Shown: positions 1 through 8,426 of the stretch, in pieces | How positions within the stretch are numbered: position 1 is the stretch's first letter | Layout of the letters: the number at the start of each line of letters is the position of its first letter | NCBI GenBank assembly: GCA_963842155.1 | Contig: CAWJFP010000038.1 | Span: forward strand, 177,134 to 241,133 | Length of the DNA stretch: 64,000 nucleotides | From: CAWJFP01 sp963842155 | GTDB taxonomy: Bacteria; Pseudomonadota; Alphaproteobacteria; JACZXZ01 | Reading direction: 5' to 3' | Program-made: the position numbers and the translations under genes | The notes under the pieces: generated by a model | The model's database searches: none | Told to the model about the DNA's origin: nothing | The model's input: only the letters and a program-made list of their open reading frames with translations

Positions 1-303
1 CCAGCCGTCGATATGAAGTTTGCCTTCCGAAAGGCTCGCGGCGTCGACCGTGCCCTTGAGGCCGACGGCGACGGCGTAGGTTTGCGGCTTGGCGCTCGCC
101 TCGGGTGCGCCGTTATGCAGGGCGAACGGCAAAGCGAGCTGCCCTTGCTTGACGGGCACGAGGTAATAATCGAAGGCCAGGAAGAACAACGCCGCGAACG
201 AGCCGATGGCGATGATGGCGAGCGGCCAGAGGACCGCCCCCAGCCTCCTCAGCGACCGGTCGATCAAGGACCCGCTCTGCCGCGTCTCGGTATGCGCCGC
301 CAT
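1..303 (-). CDS. Hypothetical single-pass membrane protein, C-terminus off the window
   Basis: The reading frame opens with ATG at 303-301 and stays open for 101 codons to the window edge without a stop. Residues 1-20 are polar and basic (MAAHTETRQ..., LIDRSLRRLG). They are followed by a clear hydrophobic segment at about residues 22-45 (VLWPLAIIAIGSFAALFFLAF) and then an Ala/Gly-rich part, consistent with an N-terminal membrane anchor and a periplasmic remainder. No family is recognised from this fragment. It is divergent from the NUDIX gene at 477, so the 174 bp between them should hold both promoters. Confidence 0.45.
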   Translation of the reverse strand, partial: MAAHTETRQSGSLIDRSLRRLGAVLWPLAIIAIGSFAALFFLAFDYYLVPVKQGQLALPFALHNGAPEASAKPQTYAVAVGLKGTVDAASLSEGKLHIDGW

Positions 304-476
304 CGTCCGCAGATAGACCGATGCTCGCCGCAAGGCAATCCTGCAATGCGCCTCGACCATCGCCCGTTCAGTTCGAGGCCATGCGCCGGCCTCGACGAGG
401 CGGACGGGCTTCCATATGCTGAAAGACCGGCGCCGCCCGCGCGCGCGCCGCATTGCGCCCAAGGCCCGAGCATCCG

Positions 477-1094
477 ATGCCGCTTTCCCCCGATCCGCCC
501 GCATCGATCCCATCCGACGAGAGCAATCCCTGGACCACGCTCGACTTGCGCGAGCTTTACGACAATCGCTGGATCAGGGTGACCGAGCACCGGGTGCTCG
601 ATCCGAGCGGCCGGCCGGGCATCTACGGCACGGTGCATTTCAAGTATCTGGCGACGGGCATCCTGCCGCTCGAGCGCGACGGCAGCACCTATCTCGTCGG
701 GCAGTACCGCTATGTGCTCGAGCGATATTGCTGGGAGATTCCGGAGGGCGGCGGCGCCCCGGACCAGCCGCCGCTCGTCTCGGCCCAGCGCGAGCTGCTC
801 GAGGAAACGGGGCTCGTCGCCACCCATTGGCGCGAGATCCTGCGCCTCGACCTCTCCAACAGCGTGACGGACGAGCAAGCCTTCGTCTATCTCGCCTGGG
901 GCCTCGAGCAGCGCGAGGCGCGGCCCGAGGAAAGCGAGCGCTTGCAAGTGCGGCGCCTGCCTTTCGCCGAGGCGCTGGAAATGGTCTTGCGCGGCGAGAT
1001 CACCGACGCCATCAGCGTCGCCGCCATCCTCAAGCTACGTCTCATGGCGCTCGCGGGCGACCTGCCCGAGGCGCTGCGCCGGAGCTTCGGCTAG
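477..1094 (+). CDS. NUDIX hydrolase (ADP-ribose pyrophosphatase-like)
   Basis: About 205 residues, the size of ADP-ribose/nucleoside-diphosphate-sugar pyrophosphatases, which hydrolyse NDP-X to NMP plus X-phosphate with Mg2+. The core of the Nudix box is visible as REL LEETGL at about residues 98-106, preceded by EIPEGGG. The first conserved Glu of the box (G-x5-E) appears as Asp/Gln, which may tune metal binding. The beta-strand run YLVGQYRYVLERYCWEIPEG matches this subfamily. ATG at 477 was chosen over the in-frame TTG at 453 because it gives the family's usual length. It ends 2 bp from the convergent HAD phosphatase stop. The substrate cannot be fixed from sequence, though a sugar-nucleotide role would suit the neighbours. 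Confidence 0.85.
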   Translation: MPLSPDPPASIPSDESNPWTTLDLRELYDNRWIRVTEHRVLDPSGRPGIYGTVHFKYLATGILPLERDGSTYLVGQYRYVLERYCWEIPEGGGAPDQPPLVSAQRELLEETGLVATHWREILRLDLSNSVTDEQAFVYLAWGLEQREARPEESERLQVRRLPFAEALEMVLRGEITDAISVAAILKLRLMALAGDLPEALRRSFG

Positions 1095-1096
1095 GC

Positions 1097-1759
1097 TTAA
1101 TTTGCCTTCTGCGCCTCAAGCAGCGGCAGAAGCGGCGCTAAGTCCCTGATCGAGGCGCCGAGGCGCAGCTCGAAGCCCGGTGCGGCAAGAGCGACCGCGC
1201 GCGCGCGATGCTCCGGCCCCCAGCCCGTCAGCAGATGCAGCCCGCCTGCGCAACCGGCGTTGCGCGCCGCCTCGATGTCGCTCGCCTTGTCGCCCAGGAG
1301 CCAGGAGCGCTCCAGCTCGAGCCCCAGCGCGTCGCGCGCGCGGAACAGCATGCCGGGATTGGGCTTGCGCGCGGGATGGTTCGGGTGGCGGTAGGGCGGC
1401 CGTCCGTCCGGATGATGCGGAGAGGCGTAGACGGCGTCGAGGCGGGCGCCGCCCTTGGCCAGCGCTTCGATCATCGCCTCCTGCACGGCGAGGAAGTCCG
1501 CCCAGCCATAGAGCCCGAGCGCGATGCCGCCCTGATTGGTCACGAGCACGACCGGGATCGAGCGGCGGTTCGCCGCGGCGACGACCTCGGCCGCGCCCGG
1601 AATGAGGGCCGTATCCTCGGCGCGCGAGAGATGGGCGACCTCCACCAGCACGACGCCGTCGCGGTCGAGGAAGAGGGCCGGGCGCGCCGGCCCGCGCGGG
1701 GAGAAGGCCTGGCACCAGACGCCCTCCTCGTCGATGAAGCGCTCGTAGCCCTCCGCCAT
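1097..1759 (-). CDS. HAD-family histidinol-phosphatase/heptose-bisphosphatase-like phosphatase (GmhB-like)
   Basis: 220 residues of HAD subfamily IIIA. Motif I is FLDRDGVV (nucleophile and acid Asp, about residues 31-38), motif II is VTNQGG, and motif III/IV is LLGDKASDIEAA. The insert ASPHHPDG...HPARKPNPGM sits where GmhB carries its zinc loop, but the Cys ligands of GmhB are missing. The fold is therefore GmhB-like, while assignment as D-glycero-D-manno-heptose 1,7-bisphosphate phosphatase is uncertain. It lies 10 bp downstream of the UDP-sugar dehydrogenase on the same strand, so the two probably form an operon for surface-polysaccharide precursors. Confidence 0.75.
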   Translation of the reverse strand: MAEGYERFIDEEGVWCQAFSPRGPARPALFLDRDGVVLVEVAHLSRAEDTALIPGAAEVVAAANRRSIPVVLVTNQGGIALGLYGWADFLAVQEAMIEALAKGGARLDAVYASPHHPDGRPPYRHPNHPARKPNPGMLFRARDALGLELERSWLLGDKASDIEAARNAGCAGGLHLLTGWGPEHRARAVALAAPGFELRLGASIRDLAPLLPLLEAQKAN

Positions 1760-1769
1760 GAACGCAGCC

Positions 1770-3056
1770 TCACAGCTCCCAGCGGATCATGCCCGCGGGC
1801 AGCGCCGTCCCGCGCCAGATCGCCTTCGCGTCGGCCACCAGCCCGCCCGGACTGACGAGCCGCTCGAAATCGGCGGCCTCGAGGCGGCGATAGGCGTTGT
1901 GGGCGACGGCGCCCACCAGGCAATCGTAGGGCTCGACGTCCTCGAGGTTGCGTCTGAGCTCGATGCGATAGCTCTCGCGCGCCTCCTCGGGGTCCGCCAG
2001 CGGATCATGCACCTCCACCTGATGGCCGGCCGCGCGCAGGCCCCGGATCAGGTCCACGACCTTGCTGTTGCGCAGATCGGGGATGTTCTCCTTGAAGGTG
2101 AGGCCGAGCACGAGGACGCGGGCGCTCTCGTGATTGCCCCGCCACTCGGCGAGCGTGCGCGCGATGGCGTTCGCCACGTAGCCGCCCATGGAGTCGTTGA
2201 TGCGCCGGCCGGCCAGGACGATCTCGGGATGATGACCGAGGCGATGGGCGAGGTGCGCGAGGTAGAAGGGATCGACCCCGATGCAGTGGCCGCCGACGAA
2301 GCCCGGCGTGAAAGGCAGGAAGTTCCACTTGGTCGACGAGGCCGCGAGCACGTCGTGGATCGAGAGCCCCATCTTGTTGAAGATCATCGTCACTTCGTTG
2401 ATGAAGGCGATGTTGATGTCGCGCTGGGCGTTCTCGATCACCTTGGAGGCCTCGGCCGTCTTGATGCTCGCCGCGACGAAGACCTGCCCGCCGTTGACGG
2501 CGCCGTAGATCTCGGCGAGCCGCTGCGCCACTTCCGGTGTCTGGCCGGATACCACCTTGACGATCCTGTCGACGGTATGGGTTCTGTCGCCCGGATTGAT
2601 CCGCTCGGGCGAGTAGCCGAGATGGAAGTCGCGGCCCGAGACCAGCCCCGACACGGCCTCGATCTCGGGGCCGCATATTTCCTCGGTCACGCCAGGATAG
2701 ACGGTGCTCTCCAGCACCACGACGGCGCCCTTACCGATGACGGTGCCCACGGTGCGGCAGGCCGCGCACACGGCCGAGAGGTCGGGCAGATTGTTCTCGG
2801 TCACCGGCGTCGGCACGGTGACGATGAAGACATCGCAGCCCTTGAGGCTGGCCGGCTCGCTCACCAGCTCGAGCCGGCTTCCGCGCAAGAGCTCCTCCGC
2901 GACTTCGCCGGTGCGATCGTGGCCGCGACGGAGCTCCGCCATGCGCCGCGCGCTCGCGTCGAAGCCGCTCACTGGAAAATGTCGCGACAGCGCGATGGCA
3001 AGCGGCAGCCCGACATAGCCGAGGCCGATGACCGCGATACGGGGAGGCTTGCTCAT
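1770..3056 (-). CDS. UDP-N-acetyl-hexosamine 6-dehydrogenase (TviB/WbpO-like)
   Basis: 428 residues. An N-terminal Rossmann NAD site (IAVIGLGYVGLPLA), the substrate loop TVPTPVTE and the catalytic-Cys motif GGHCIGVDPFYL identify the nucleotide-sugar dehydrogenase family, which oxidises C6 of a UDP-hexose twice to the uronic acid. The STKWNFLPFTPGFVGGHC region and overall length fit the UDP-GlcNAc/GalNAc branch (TviB, WbpO) better than UDP-glucose dehydrogenase. The ATG at 3056 starts exactly at the Rossmann strand; the longer in-frame extension to 3131 is Arg-rich and unsupported. It heads an operon with the HAD phosphatase and probably supplies an aminouronic acid for capsule or O-antigen. 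Confidence 0.88.
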   Translation of the reverse strand: MSKPPRIAVIGLGYVGLPLAIALSRHFPVSGFDASARRMAELRRGHDRTGEVAEELLRGSRLELVSEPASLKGCDVFIVTVPTPVTENNLPDLSAVCAACRTVGTVIGKGAVVVLESTVYPGVTEEICGPEIEAVSGLVSGRDFHLGYSPERINPGDRTHTVDRIVKVVSGQTPEVAQRLAEIYGAVNGGQVFVAASIKTAEASKVIENAQRDINIAFINEVTMIFNKMGLSIHDVLAASSTKWNFLPFTPGFVGGHCIGVDPFYLAHLAHRLGHHPEIVLAGRRINDSMGGYVANAIARTLAEWRGNHESARVLVLGLTFKENIPDLRNSKVVDLIRGLRAAGHQVEVHDPLADPEEARESYRIELRRNLEDVEPYDCLVGAVAHNAYRRLEAADFERLVSPGGLVADAKAIWRGTALPAGMIRWEL

Positions 3057-3210
3057 AGGGGCTGTGCTCAAAATGACGCGGCCGGCAAAAACGGCGTGAC
3101 GAGGTGGAATTGCGCGCGCGGCGCGAGGCAAGCCCTAGCCTTCGCTCAGGTCTCCTGTCAATGCCGGCCGCACCTTTCGCCGCCGTCCGTTCGCTCGTGT
3201 TTTTCTTACG

Positions 3211-3330
3211 CCTCGAGCGCCGGCGGGCGCGTGCGCGCCCTTGGCTGCCGCGCTCAACGCGCGCGGTTGTCTCCGACGACGCCATTCCTGAAGGCAGCGA
3301 CCGCCTTTCAGCCGATCGCCTGGTGCGCTC
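3211..3330. repeat. Intergenic repeat, copy A
   Basis: The 329-bp gap between the divergent dehydrogenase and manC contains a sequence that recurs at 6083-6200. The two copies share the exact 20-mer CCCTTGGCTGCCGCGCTCAA and the later blocks GTCTCCG and GACGCCAT. A 6-bp stem, GGGCGC-GTGC-GCGCCC at 3225-3240, is kept in copy B with a compensatory pair change. No gene with good support lies in this gap. Confidence 0.65.
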
Positions 3331-3385
3331 GCTCGCGATTTGTCCTCTATGCTAAGCTCGTCTCCTCACTCCAAGCGACGGTGCC

Positions 3386-4921
3386 ATGCGCGAGACGATC
3401 CATCCTGTCATTCTCTCGGGCGGCTCCGGCACGCGGCTTTGGCCGCTGTCGCGCCGCTCCTATCCGAAGCATCTACTGCCGCTGGTCTCCACGCGAAGCC
3501 TGCTGCAGGACACGCTGCTGCGCGTGGCGGATGGAACGCGCTTCGCCCCGCCGCTGCTCGTTTGCAACGAGGATTACCGCTTCGTCATCGGCGAGCAGGC
3601 GCGCGAGGTCGGTATCGCCTTGCAGGGGATTCTGCTGGAGCCGATGGGGCGCAACACGGCACCGGCCGTGACGGTCGCAGCTTTGATGGTGGCCGCCGAA
3701 AACCCCGAGGCGCTGATGCTCGTCCTGCCCTCGGACCATGTCATCGAGAACGAGCCGGCCTTCCTCGCCGCGATCGACCGCGCCGCGCGGGCCGCCGCCA
3801 AGGGCGCCATCGTCGCCTTCGGCATCGCGCCGGACGCGCCCGAGACGGGTTACGGCTATATCCGCATGGGGGACGCGCTCGAGGGAACGCGAGGCGCGTT
3901 CGCGGTGCGGCGCTTCGTCGAGAAGCCGGCCCGCGCGACCGCCGAGCGCTTCCTCGCCGAGGGCGGCCATGTCTGGAACAGCGGCATGTTCCTCTTCCGC
4001 GTCGACGGCTTTCTCGCGGAAGTCGAGCGGCTCGCGCCCGAGGTGCTGGCGGCGTGTCGCGACGCCCTCGCCGGCGCTGTGCGCGACCTCCATTTCCTGC
4101 GGCTCGACCGCGAGGCCTTCGCCCGCTCGCCCTCGATCTCGATCGACTACGCGGTGATGGAGCGCACGGCGCGCGCCGCCGTCGTGCCGGCCGATATGGG
4201 CTGGAGCGACGTCGGCTCCTGGGCGGCGCTATGGGCGCAGGGCGGCAAGGACGAGAGCGGCAACGTGCTGAAGGGCGACGTGGTGACGCGCGGCGTGCGC
4301 AACAGCTACATACGCGCCGACGGCAAGCTGGTGGCCGCGGTCGGCGTCGAGGATATCGTGCTGGTGGCTACCGGCGACGCGATCCTGCTTTGCCGCAAGG
4401 ACCGCGTCGAGGAGGTTAAGCAGATCGTCGAGGGGCTGGAGCGCAAGGGGCGGAGCGAGGCCGTGCTGCATCCAAGGGTGCACCGCCCTTGGGGCAGCTA
4501 TGAGGGCATCGACGCGGGCGAGCGCTTCCAGGTCAAGCGCATCACCGTCAAGCCGGGCGCCAAGCTCTCGCTGCAGAAGCATGCCAAGCGCGCCGAGCAT
4601 TGGGTGGTGGTGCGCGGCAGCGCGCGGGTCACCATCGACGAGCGCGAATTCACGCTCGAGGCGAACCAGTCGACCTATATCCCGCTCGGCTCCGTCCATC
4701 GGCTGGCGAACGCCGGGCCGGGCCCCCTCGATCTCATCGAGGTGCAGACCGGCTCCTATCTCGGCGAGGACGATATCGTGCGGCTACAGGATGATTACGG
4801 GAGGTCGGCGGCGGCGCGCCGAGGGCGGAAGCCCGCGGCGGCCAAGAAGCCGAAGCCGGCGGCAACAAAGAAGCGGAAGCCGGCGACGACAAAGAAAAGG
4901 CGGCGTCAGGGAAAGGCGTAG
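3386..4921 (+). CDS. manC: Bifunctional mannose-1-phosphate guanylyltransferase / mannose-6-phosphate isomerase
   Basis: 511 residues. The N-terminal nucleotidyltransferase domain begins VILSGGSGTRLWPLSR..YPKHLL (nucleotide-binding loop and catalytic Lys) and includes LPSDHVI and the WNSGMF motif. The C-terminal cupin (about residues 365-475) is the type II phosphomannose isomerase domain, with RPWGSY, the metal-binding QKHAKRAEHW and PLGSVHRL. The protein interconverts Fru-6-P/Man-6-P and makes GDP-mannose from Man-1-P for capsule, EPS or LPS. Beyond the normal end lies a 38-residue Lys/Ala/Pro/Arg tail resembling histone H1 (PAAAKKPKPAATKKRKPATT). Start ATG 3386 places the nucleotide loop at residue 11. 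The stop is 4 bp from the convergent epimerase stop. Confidence 0.95.
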   Translation: MRETIHPVILSGGSGTRLWPLSRRSYPKHLLPLVSTRSLLQDTLLRVADGTRFAPPLLVCNEDYRFVIGEQAREVGIALQGILLEPMGRNTAPAVTVAALMVAAENPEALMLVLPSDHVIENEPAFLAAIDRAARAAAKGAIVAFGIAPDAPETGYGYIRMGDALEGTRGAFAVRRFVEKPARATAERFLAEGGHVWNSGMFLFRVDGFLAEVERLAPEVLAACRDALAGAVRDLHFLRLDREAFARSPSISIDYAVMERTARAAVVPADMGWSDVGSWAALWAQGGKDESGNVLKGDVVTRGVRNSYIRADGKLVAAVGVEDIVLVATGDAILLCRKDRVEEVKQIVEGLERKGRSEAVLHPRVHRPWGSYEGIDAGERFQVKRITVKPGAKLSLQKHAKRAEHWVVVRGSARVTIDEREFTLEANQSTYIPLGSVHRLANAGPGPLDLIEVQTGSYLGEDDIVRLQDDYGRSAAARRGRKPAAAKKPKPAATKKRKPATTKKRRRQGKA

Positions 4922-4925
4922 GACC

Positions 4926-5930
4926 CTATCCCTCGGTCATCTCCCGTTTATCCGCCATCGCCGCATAGGCCTTGTACCATTCGACGAATTTCGGCACGCC
5001 CACATCGATCGGCGTGGTCGGGCGAAAGCCGAGATCTCGCGTCGTCGCCGCGATGTCGGCGTAGGTCTCGGGCACGTCGCCGGGCTGCAGCGGCGCCAAC
5101 TCGACGATCGCCGGACGCCCGCATTCCTGCTCGAGCAAGCCGACGAGCCGGCGCAGCTCCTCGGCGCGGTGGTTGCCGATATTGTAGAGCCGGTGTGGTG
5201 CTCCCCCGTCGGCGGCCGGCGGACGATCGAGCGCCGCCACCACGCCCGCCACCACGTCGTCGATGAAGGTGAAGTCGCGCCGCATGTCGCCCTGATTGAA
5301 AAGCTGGATCGGCCGGCCCTCGAGGATGGCCTTGGTGAAGATGAACATCGCCATATCCGGCCGGCCCCACGGCCCGTAAACGGTGAAGAAGCGCAGCCCC
5401 GTCGCCGGAAGGCCGAAGAGATGGCTGTAGACATGGCTGATCAGCTCGTCGGCGCGCTTGGTCGCCGCGTAGAGCGAGATCGGCTGATCGACGCGGTCCT
5501 CGATGGCGAAAGGCAGCTTGCTGTTGCCGCCATAGACCGAGGAGGAGCTGGCATAGACAAGATGGCGGAAGCCCGGGAGCCGCCGGGCGAGCTCGAGAAC
5601 GGCATGATGCCCGGCTATGTTGCTGTGGATATAGGCCTCGGGATGCTCGATCGAGTAGCGCACCCCGGCCTGCGCGGCGAGATGGACGATGCGCGCGATG
5701 CCGGGATGCCTCTCCACGGCCGCCGCGAGCGCGGGCGCGTCGGCGATGTCGAGACGGGCGAAGGCGAAGCCGGCCTTCGTCTCGAGCCGGGCGAGCCGCG
5801 CCTCCTTGAGACGCACGTCGTAATAGTCGTTCAGATTGTCGACGCCGAGCACGCGCTCGCCGCGCGCCAGCAGCGCCTCGGCGACGTGGAACCCGATGAA
5901 GCCGGCGGCGCCGGTGACGAGGACCGTCAT
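4926..5930 (-). CDS. UDP-glucuronate 4-epimerase (NAD-dependent SDR epimerase)
   Basis: 334 residues of the extended SDR family. Visible are the NAD site VTGAAGFIGFHVAEAL, the family hallmark DNLNDYYDVRLKEARL, the Ser of SSSSVYGGN and the catalytic YAATK. GLRFFTVYGPWGRPDMA is typical of UDP-glucuronate 4-epimerases (Cap1J/LspL type), which convert UDP-GlcA to UDP-GalA for LPS core or capsule. It is complete and convergent with manC. UDP-glucose 4-epimerase is less likely because of the NDYYDVRLK motif. Confidence 0.88.
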   Translation of the reverse strand: MTVLVTGAAGFIGFHVAEALLARGERVLGVDNLNDYYDVRLKEARLARLETKAGFAFARLDIADAPALAAAVERHPGIARIVHLAAQAGVRYSIEHPEAYIHSNIAGHHAVLELARRLPGFRHLVYASSSSVYGGNSKLPFAIEDRVDQPISLYAATKRADELISHVYSHLFGLPATGLRFFTVYGPWGRPDMAMFIFTKAILEGRPIQLFNQGDMRRDFTFIDDVVAGVVAALDRPPAADGGAPHRLYNIGNHRAEELRRLVGLLEQECGRPAIVELAPLQPGDVPETYADIAATTRDLGFRPTTPIDVGVPKFVEWYKAYAAMADKREMTEG

Positions 5931-6042
5931 AGGATCACGACGGGCATGGGATCAGGACCGGCATGCTCTGCCTTGCGAAAAGGACCGCCCTGTATAGCGG
6001 ACGGCCTCGCGGGGTGTCCACGGCCGCTCGGGGCAGTCTTTC

Positions 6043-6070
6043 AGGGCGATCGCATGAATGCGATCGCCCT
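6043..6070. repeat. Perfect 13-bp inverted repeat containing two GCGATCGC octamers
   Basis: AGGGCGATCGCAT, a 2-base spacer GA, then ATGCGATCGCCCT. It lies between the divergent epimerase and hpnC genes, just before copy B of the intergenic repeat. No long T-run follows, so a simple rho-independent terminator is not supported. A dispersed palindromic repeat or protein-binding site fits better. Confidence 0.6.
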
Positions 6071-6082
6071 TAGTCTTCTTCA

Positions 6083-6200
6083 GCCTCAAGCGCCGCGGGC
6101 ACGTCCGTGCCCTTGGCTGCCGCGCTCAATGCGCGGGTTTGTCTCCGGTGACGCCATCGATAGAGGCCAGGACTGCCCTTCATCCGGTCGCTCCGGGCAG
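6083..6200. repeat. Intergenic repeat, copy B
   Basis: Second copy of the element at 3211-3330. The stem here is GGGCAC-GTCC-GTGCCC (6097-6112), so the fifth pair A-T replaces G-C of copy A. Outside the shared blocks the two copies diverge. The same short peptide frame (PWLPRS..., VS.DAI) is also open in both, so a tiny ORF cannot be excluded. Confidence 0.6.
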
Positions 6201-6238
6201 TCTTCCGCCGCTTGCGCGCGGATGATAAAGAGATTGCG

Positions 6239-7152
6239 ATGAATGCGATTCCGCAGCCGAGCGAGACGGAGATCGCCGCGCCGGGCGCACCGGCACCGGC
6301 GGCCGAGACGCCCTCGGGCAAGGGCGCCTCGGACGAGAATTTCCCCGTCGGCTCCTGGCTCATCGCGCCGGCGCTTCGCCCGCATGTGGCGCTTTTCTAT
6401 GGCTTCGCGCGCGCGATCGACGATATCGCCGACAATCCGGCCCTCGCGCCCGAGGAGAAGATCCGCAGGCTCGACGGCTTCGAAGCCGCGATCACCGGGC
6501 GCGAGCGCGAGGACCCCGCCTATGTCAAGGCGCACCGGCTGCGCGCGAGCCTGATCGAGACCGGCGTGACGGCGCAGCATTGCGTCGATCTCATCGCCGC
6601 CTTCAAGCGCGACGCGACTCGGCTGCGCTATCGGAGCTGGGACGAGCTGATCGAGGATTATTGCATGCTCTCGGCGGCCCCGGTGGGACGCTACCTGCTC
6701 GACCTTCATGGCGAAGCCAAGAACGATTACCCCCCTTCGGACGCGCTTTGCAACGCGCTTCAGGTGATCAACCACTTGCAGGATTGCCAGGCGGATTACC
6801 GCCGGCTGAACCAGTCTATTTGCCGCTCGACTGGCTGGAGGCGGCGGGCGTCGGCGTCGAGGCGCTCGAGGCGGGTAAGGCGGACAAGCCCCTCCGCTTG
6901 GTGCTCGATCGCTGTCTGGACGGGGTGGAAATGCTGATTTCGGAAGCGCGCTCCTTGCCGGGACGCCTGCGCAGCCGGCGGCTGGCTTGCGAATCAGGCG
7001 CCATCCTGGCCTTGGCCGAGGCCTTATGTCGCAGCCTGCGGCGACGCGACCCGCTGGCGGAGAGGGTAGAGCTGGCAAGGCCGGCCTTCTTTCTGACCGC
7101 GGCGCGCGGCGCCTTCGGCGGCTTTTTTCCCCGACCCGCCAGGCTTACCTGA
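6239..7152 (+). CDS. hpnC: Hydroxysqualene synthase HpnC (one frameshift)
   Basis: Squalene/phytoene-synthase family. In the hopanoid pathway HpnC turns presqualene diphosphate into hydroxysqualene. Visible are the first Asp-rich site FARAIDDIADNP, the helix DYCMLSAAPVGRYLLDLHGE and the second site NHLQDCQADYRRLN. The frame then breaks at about 6815-6820: the continuation VYLPLDWLEAAGVGVE, required by the family, reads in another frame to the stop at 7152. One base appears to be missing. Rejoined, the protein is about 304 residues, near normal. ATG 6239 was chosen because the sequence upstream of it (MRADDKEIA) is not family-like. It leads the cluster hpnC-hpnB-hpnD-hpnE. Confidence 0.88.
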
Positions 7153-7200
7153 CGATTACCCACGCGGCCGGCGAAATAACTTGGCTTGGCCTCGGGCATC

Positions 7201-8418
7201 ATGTATCCAGCGTCGTTTATGTCCGGATCGCTCGCACCGCTGGCCCTTGCCGCCCTGGCCGCCTGGCTCGTGCTGTTGTTCCAGCGCGGCGGCTTCTGGC
7301 GCGCCGACCAGCGCCTGCCGGCCAAGCCGGCCCTCATCCAGCAATGGCCCGACGTCGTCGCCGTCATACCGGCTCGGAACGAGGCGGGCTTCATCGGCCG
7401 TGCCGTGACCTCGCTTTTGACGCAGGATTACCCGGCCAGCCTCAGGATCGTCGTGGTTGACGACCGCAGCGAGGACGGCACGGCGGACGTCGCGCGCGCG
7501 GCGGCGGCGGCGCTCGGCGCCCAAGGGCGGCTCGCCATCGTCTCCGGCTCCTCGCTGCCGCCCGACTGGGCGGGGAAAATGTGGGCCCTCGAGCAAGGCA
7601 TTTCCCAGGCCAAGCTTCTCTCCGAGGCGCCGTATTTTCTCCTGACGGATGCCGACATCGAGCATGAGCCGCGCAATCTGCGCCAGCTCGTGGCGCTCGC
7701 CGTGAGCGAGCGACTCGATCTGGTGTCGCTCATGGTGCGGCTCCATTGTCGGACGGCATGGGAGCGCCTGCTTATCCCCGCCTTCGTGTTCTTCTTTCAA
7801 ATGCTCTATCCCTTCCCGCTGGTCAACCAACCGCAAAGCCGCGTCGCCGCGGCGGCGGGCGGCTGCATGCTGGTGCGACGCCGGGCCATCGAGCGGGCGG
7901 GAGGCATCGAGGCCATCCGCGGGGCCATCATCGACGATTGCGCGCTTGCCTTGCGCATCAAGTCGACCGGGCAGGACGGCGGCCCCGGCGGCGCCATCTG
8001 GCTGGGCCTTGCCGAAGGCACCTGCAGCATCCGGCCCTATGGCGGTCTCGGCGCCATCTGGGCCATGGTGGCGCGCTCGGCCTATACGCAGCTCAGCCAT
8101 TCGCCCGTGGCGCTGGTGCGGACATTGACCGTTCTCGCACTCACCTTCCTCGGCCCGCCGACGATCCTCGGCGTGGCGCTTGCCGGCGGCGAGCCGGTTG
8201 CGGCTGCGGTCGCGGCGCTCGCCTGGGGAATCATGGCCTATTGCTATAGGCCCACTTTGGAGCTCTACGGCGAGGCGGCGATATTCGCGCTGTTTTTGCC
8301 GGCGTCGGCGGTGCTCTACATTGCCATGACCATTGATTCCGCGCGCCTCCATTGGCGCGGCCGCGGCGGGGCCTGGAAGGGCCGGACCTATCAAGCCAGT
8401 CAGAGGCGCTCGGCCTGA
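7201..8418 (+). CDS. hpnB: Hopene-associated family 2 glycosyltransferase HpnB
   Basis: About 405 residues. An N-terminal membrane helix (LALAALAAWLVLLF) precedes a GT2 fold: VIPARNEAGFIGRAV, VVDDRSEDGTADVA, the DxD-like LLTDADIEH, GGCMLVRRRAIERAGG and IIDDCALALRIK. C-terminal hydrophobic helices follow (LTVLALTFLGPPTILGVAL; AIFALFLPASAVLYIAMT). This architecture matches HpnB, found in hopanoid loci; its precise sugar acceptor is not settled. It starts 48 bp after hpnC and ends 8 bp before hpnD, so it is co-transcribed. ATG 7201 is the first in-frame ATG; 7219 is an alternative. Confidence 0.88.
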   Translation: MYPASFMSGSLAPLALAALAAWLVLLFQRGGFWRADQRLPAKPALIQQWPDVVAVIPARNEAGFIGRAVTSLLTQDYPASLRIVVVDDRSEDGTADVARAAAAALGAQGRLAIVSGSSLPPDWAGKMWALEQGISQAKLLSEAPYFLLTDADIEHEPRNLRQLVALAVSERLDLVSLMVRLHCRTAWERLLIPAFVFFFQMLYPFPLVNQPQSRVAAAAGGCMLVRRRAIERAGGIEAIRGAIIDDCALALRIKSTGQDGGPGGAIWLGLAEGTCSIRPYGGLGAIWAMVARSAYTQLSHSPVALVRTLTVLALTFLGPPTILGVALAGGEPVAAAVAALAWGIMAYCYRPTLELYGEAAIFALFLPASAVLYIAMTIDSARLHWRGRGGAWKGRTYQASQRRSA

Positions 8419-8426
8419 GGGTCGGC

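Noticed and set aside
13..582. 189-codon plus-strand open frame at the left end
   Set aside because: It is antisense to a membrane-protein frame with a clear hydrophobic helix, and it overlaps the NUDIX start.
1758..3671. 637-codon plus-strand open frame
   Set aside because: It is antisense to the UDP-sugar dehydrogenase, whose motifs are complete. The frame is an artefact of high GC.
4500..6242. 580-codon plus-strand open frame
   Set aside because: It runs out of frame through manC and antisense to the epimerase; both of those genes are clear.
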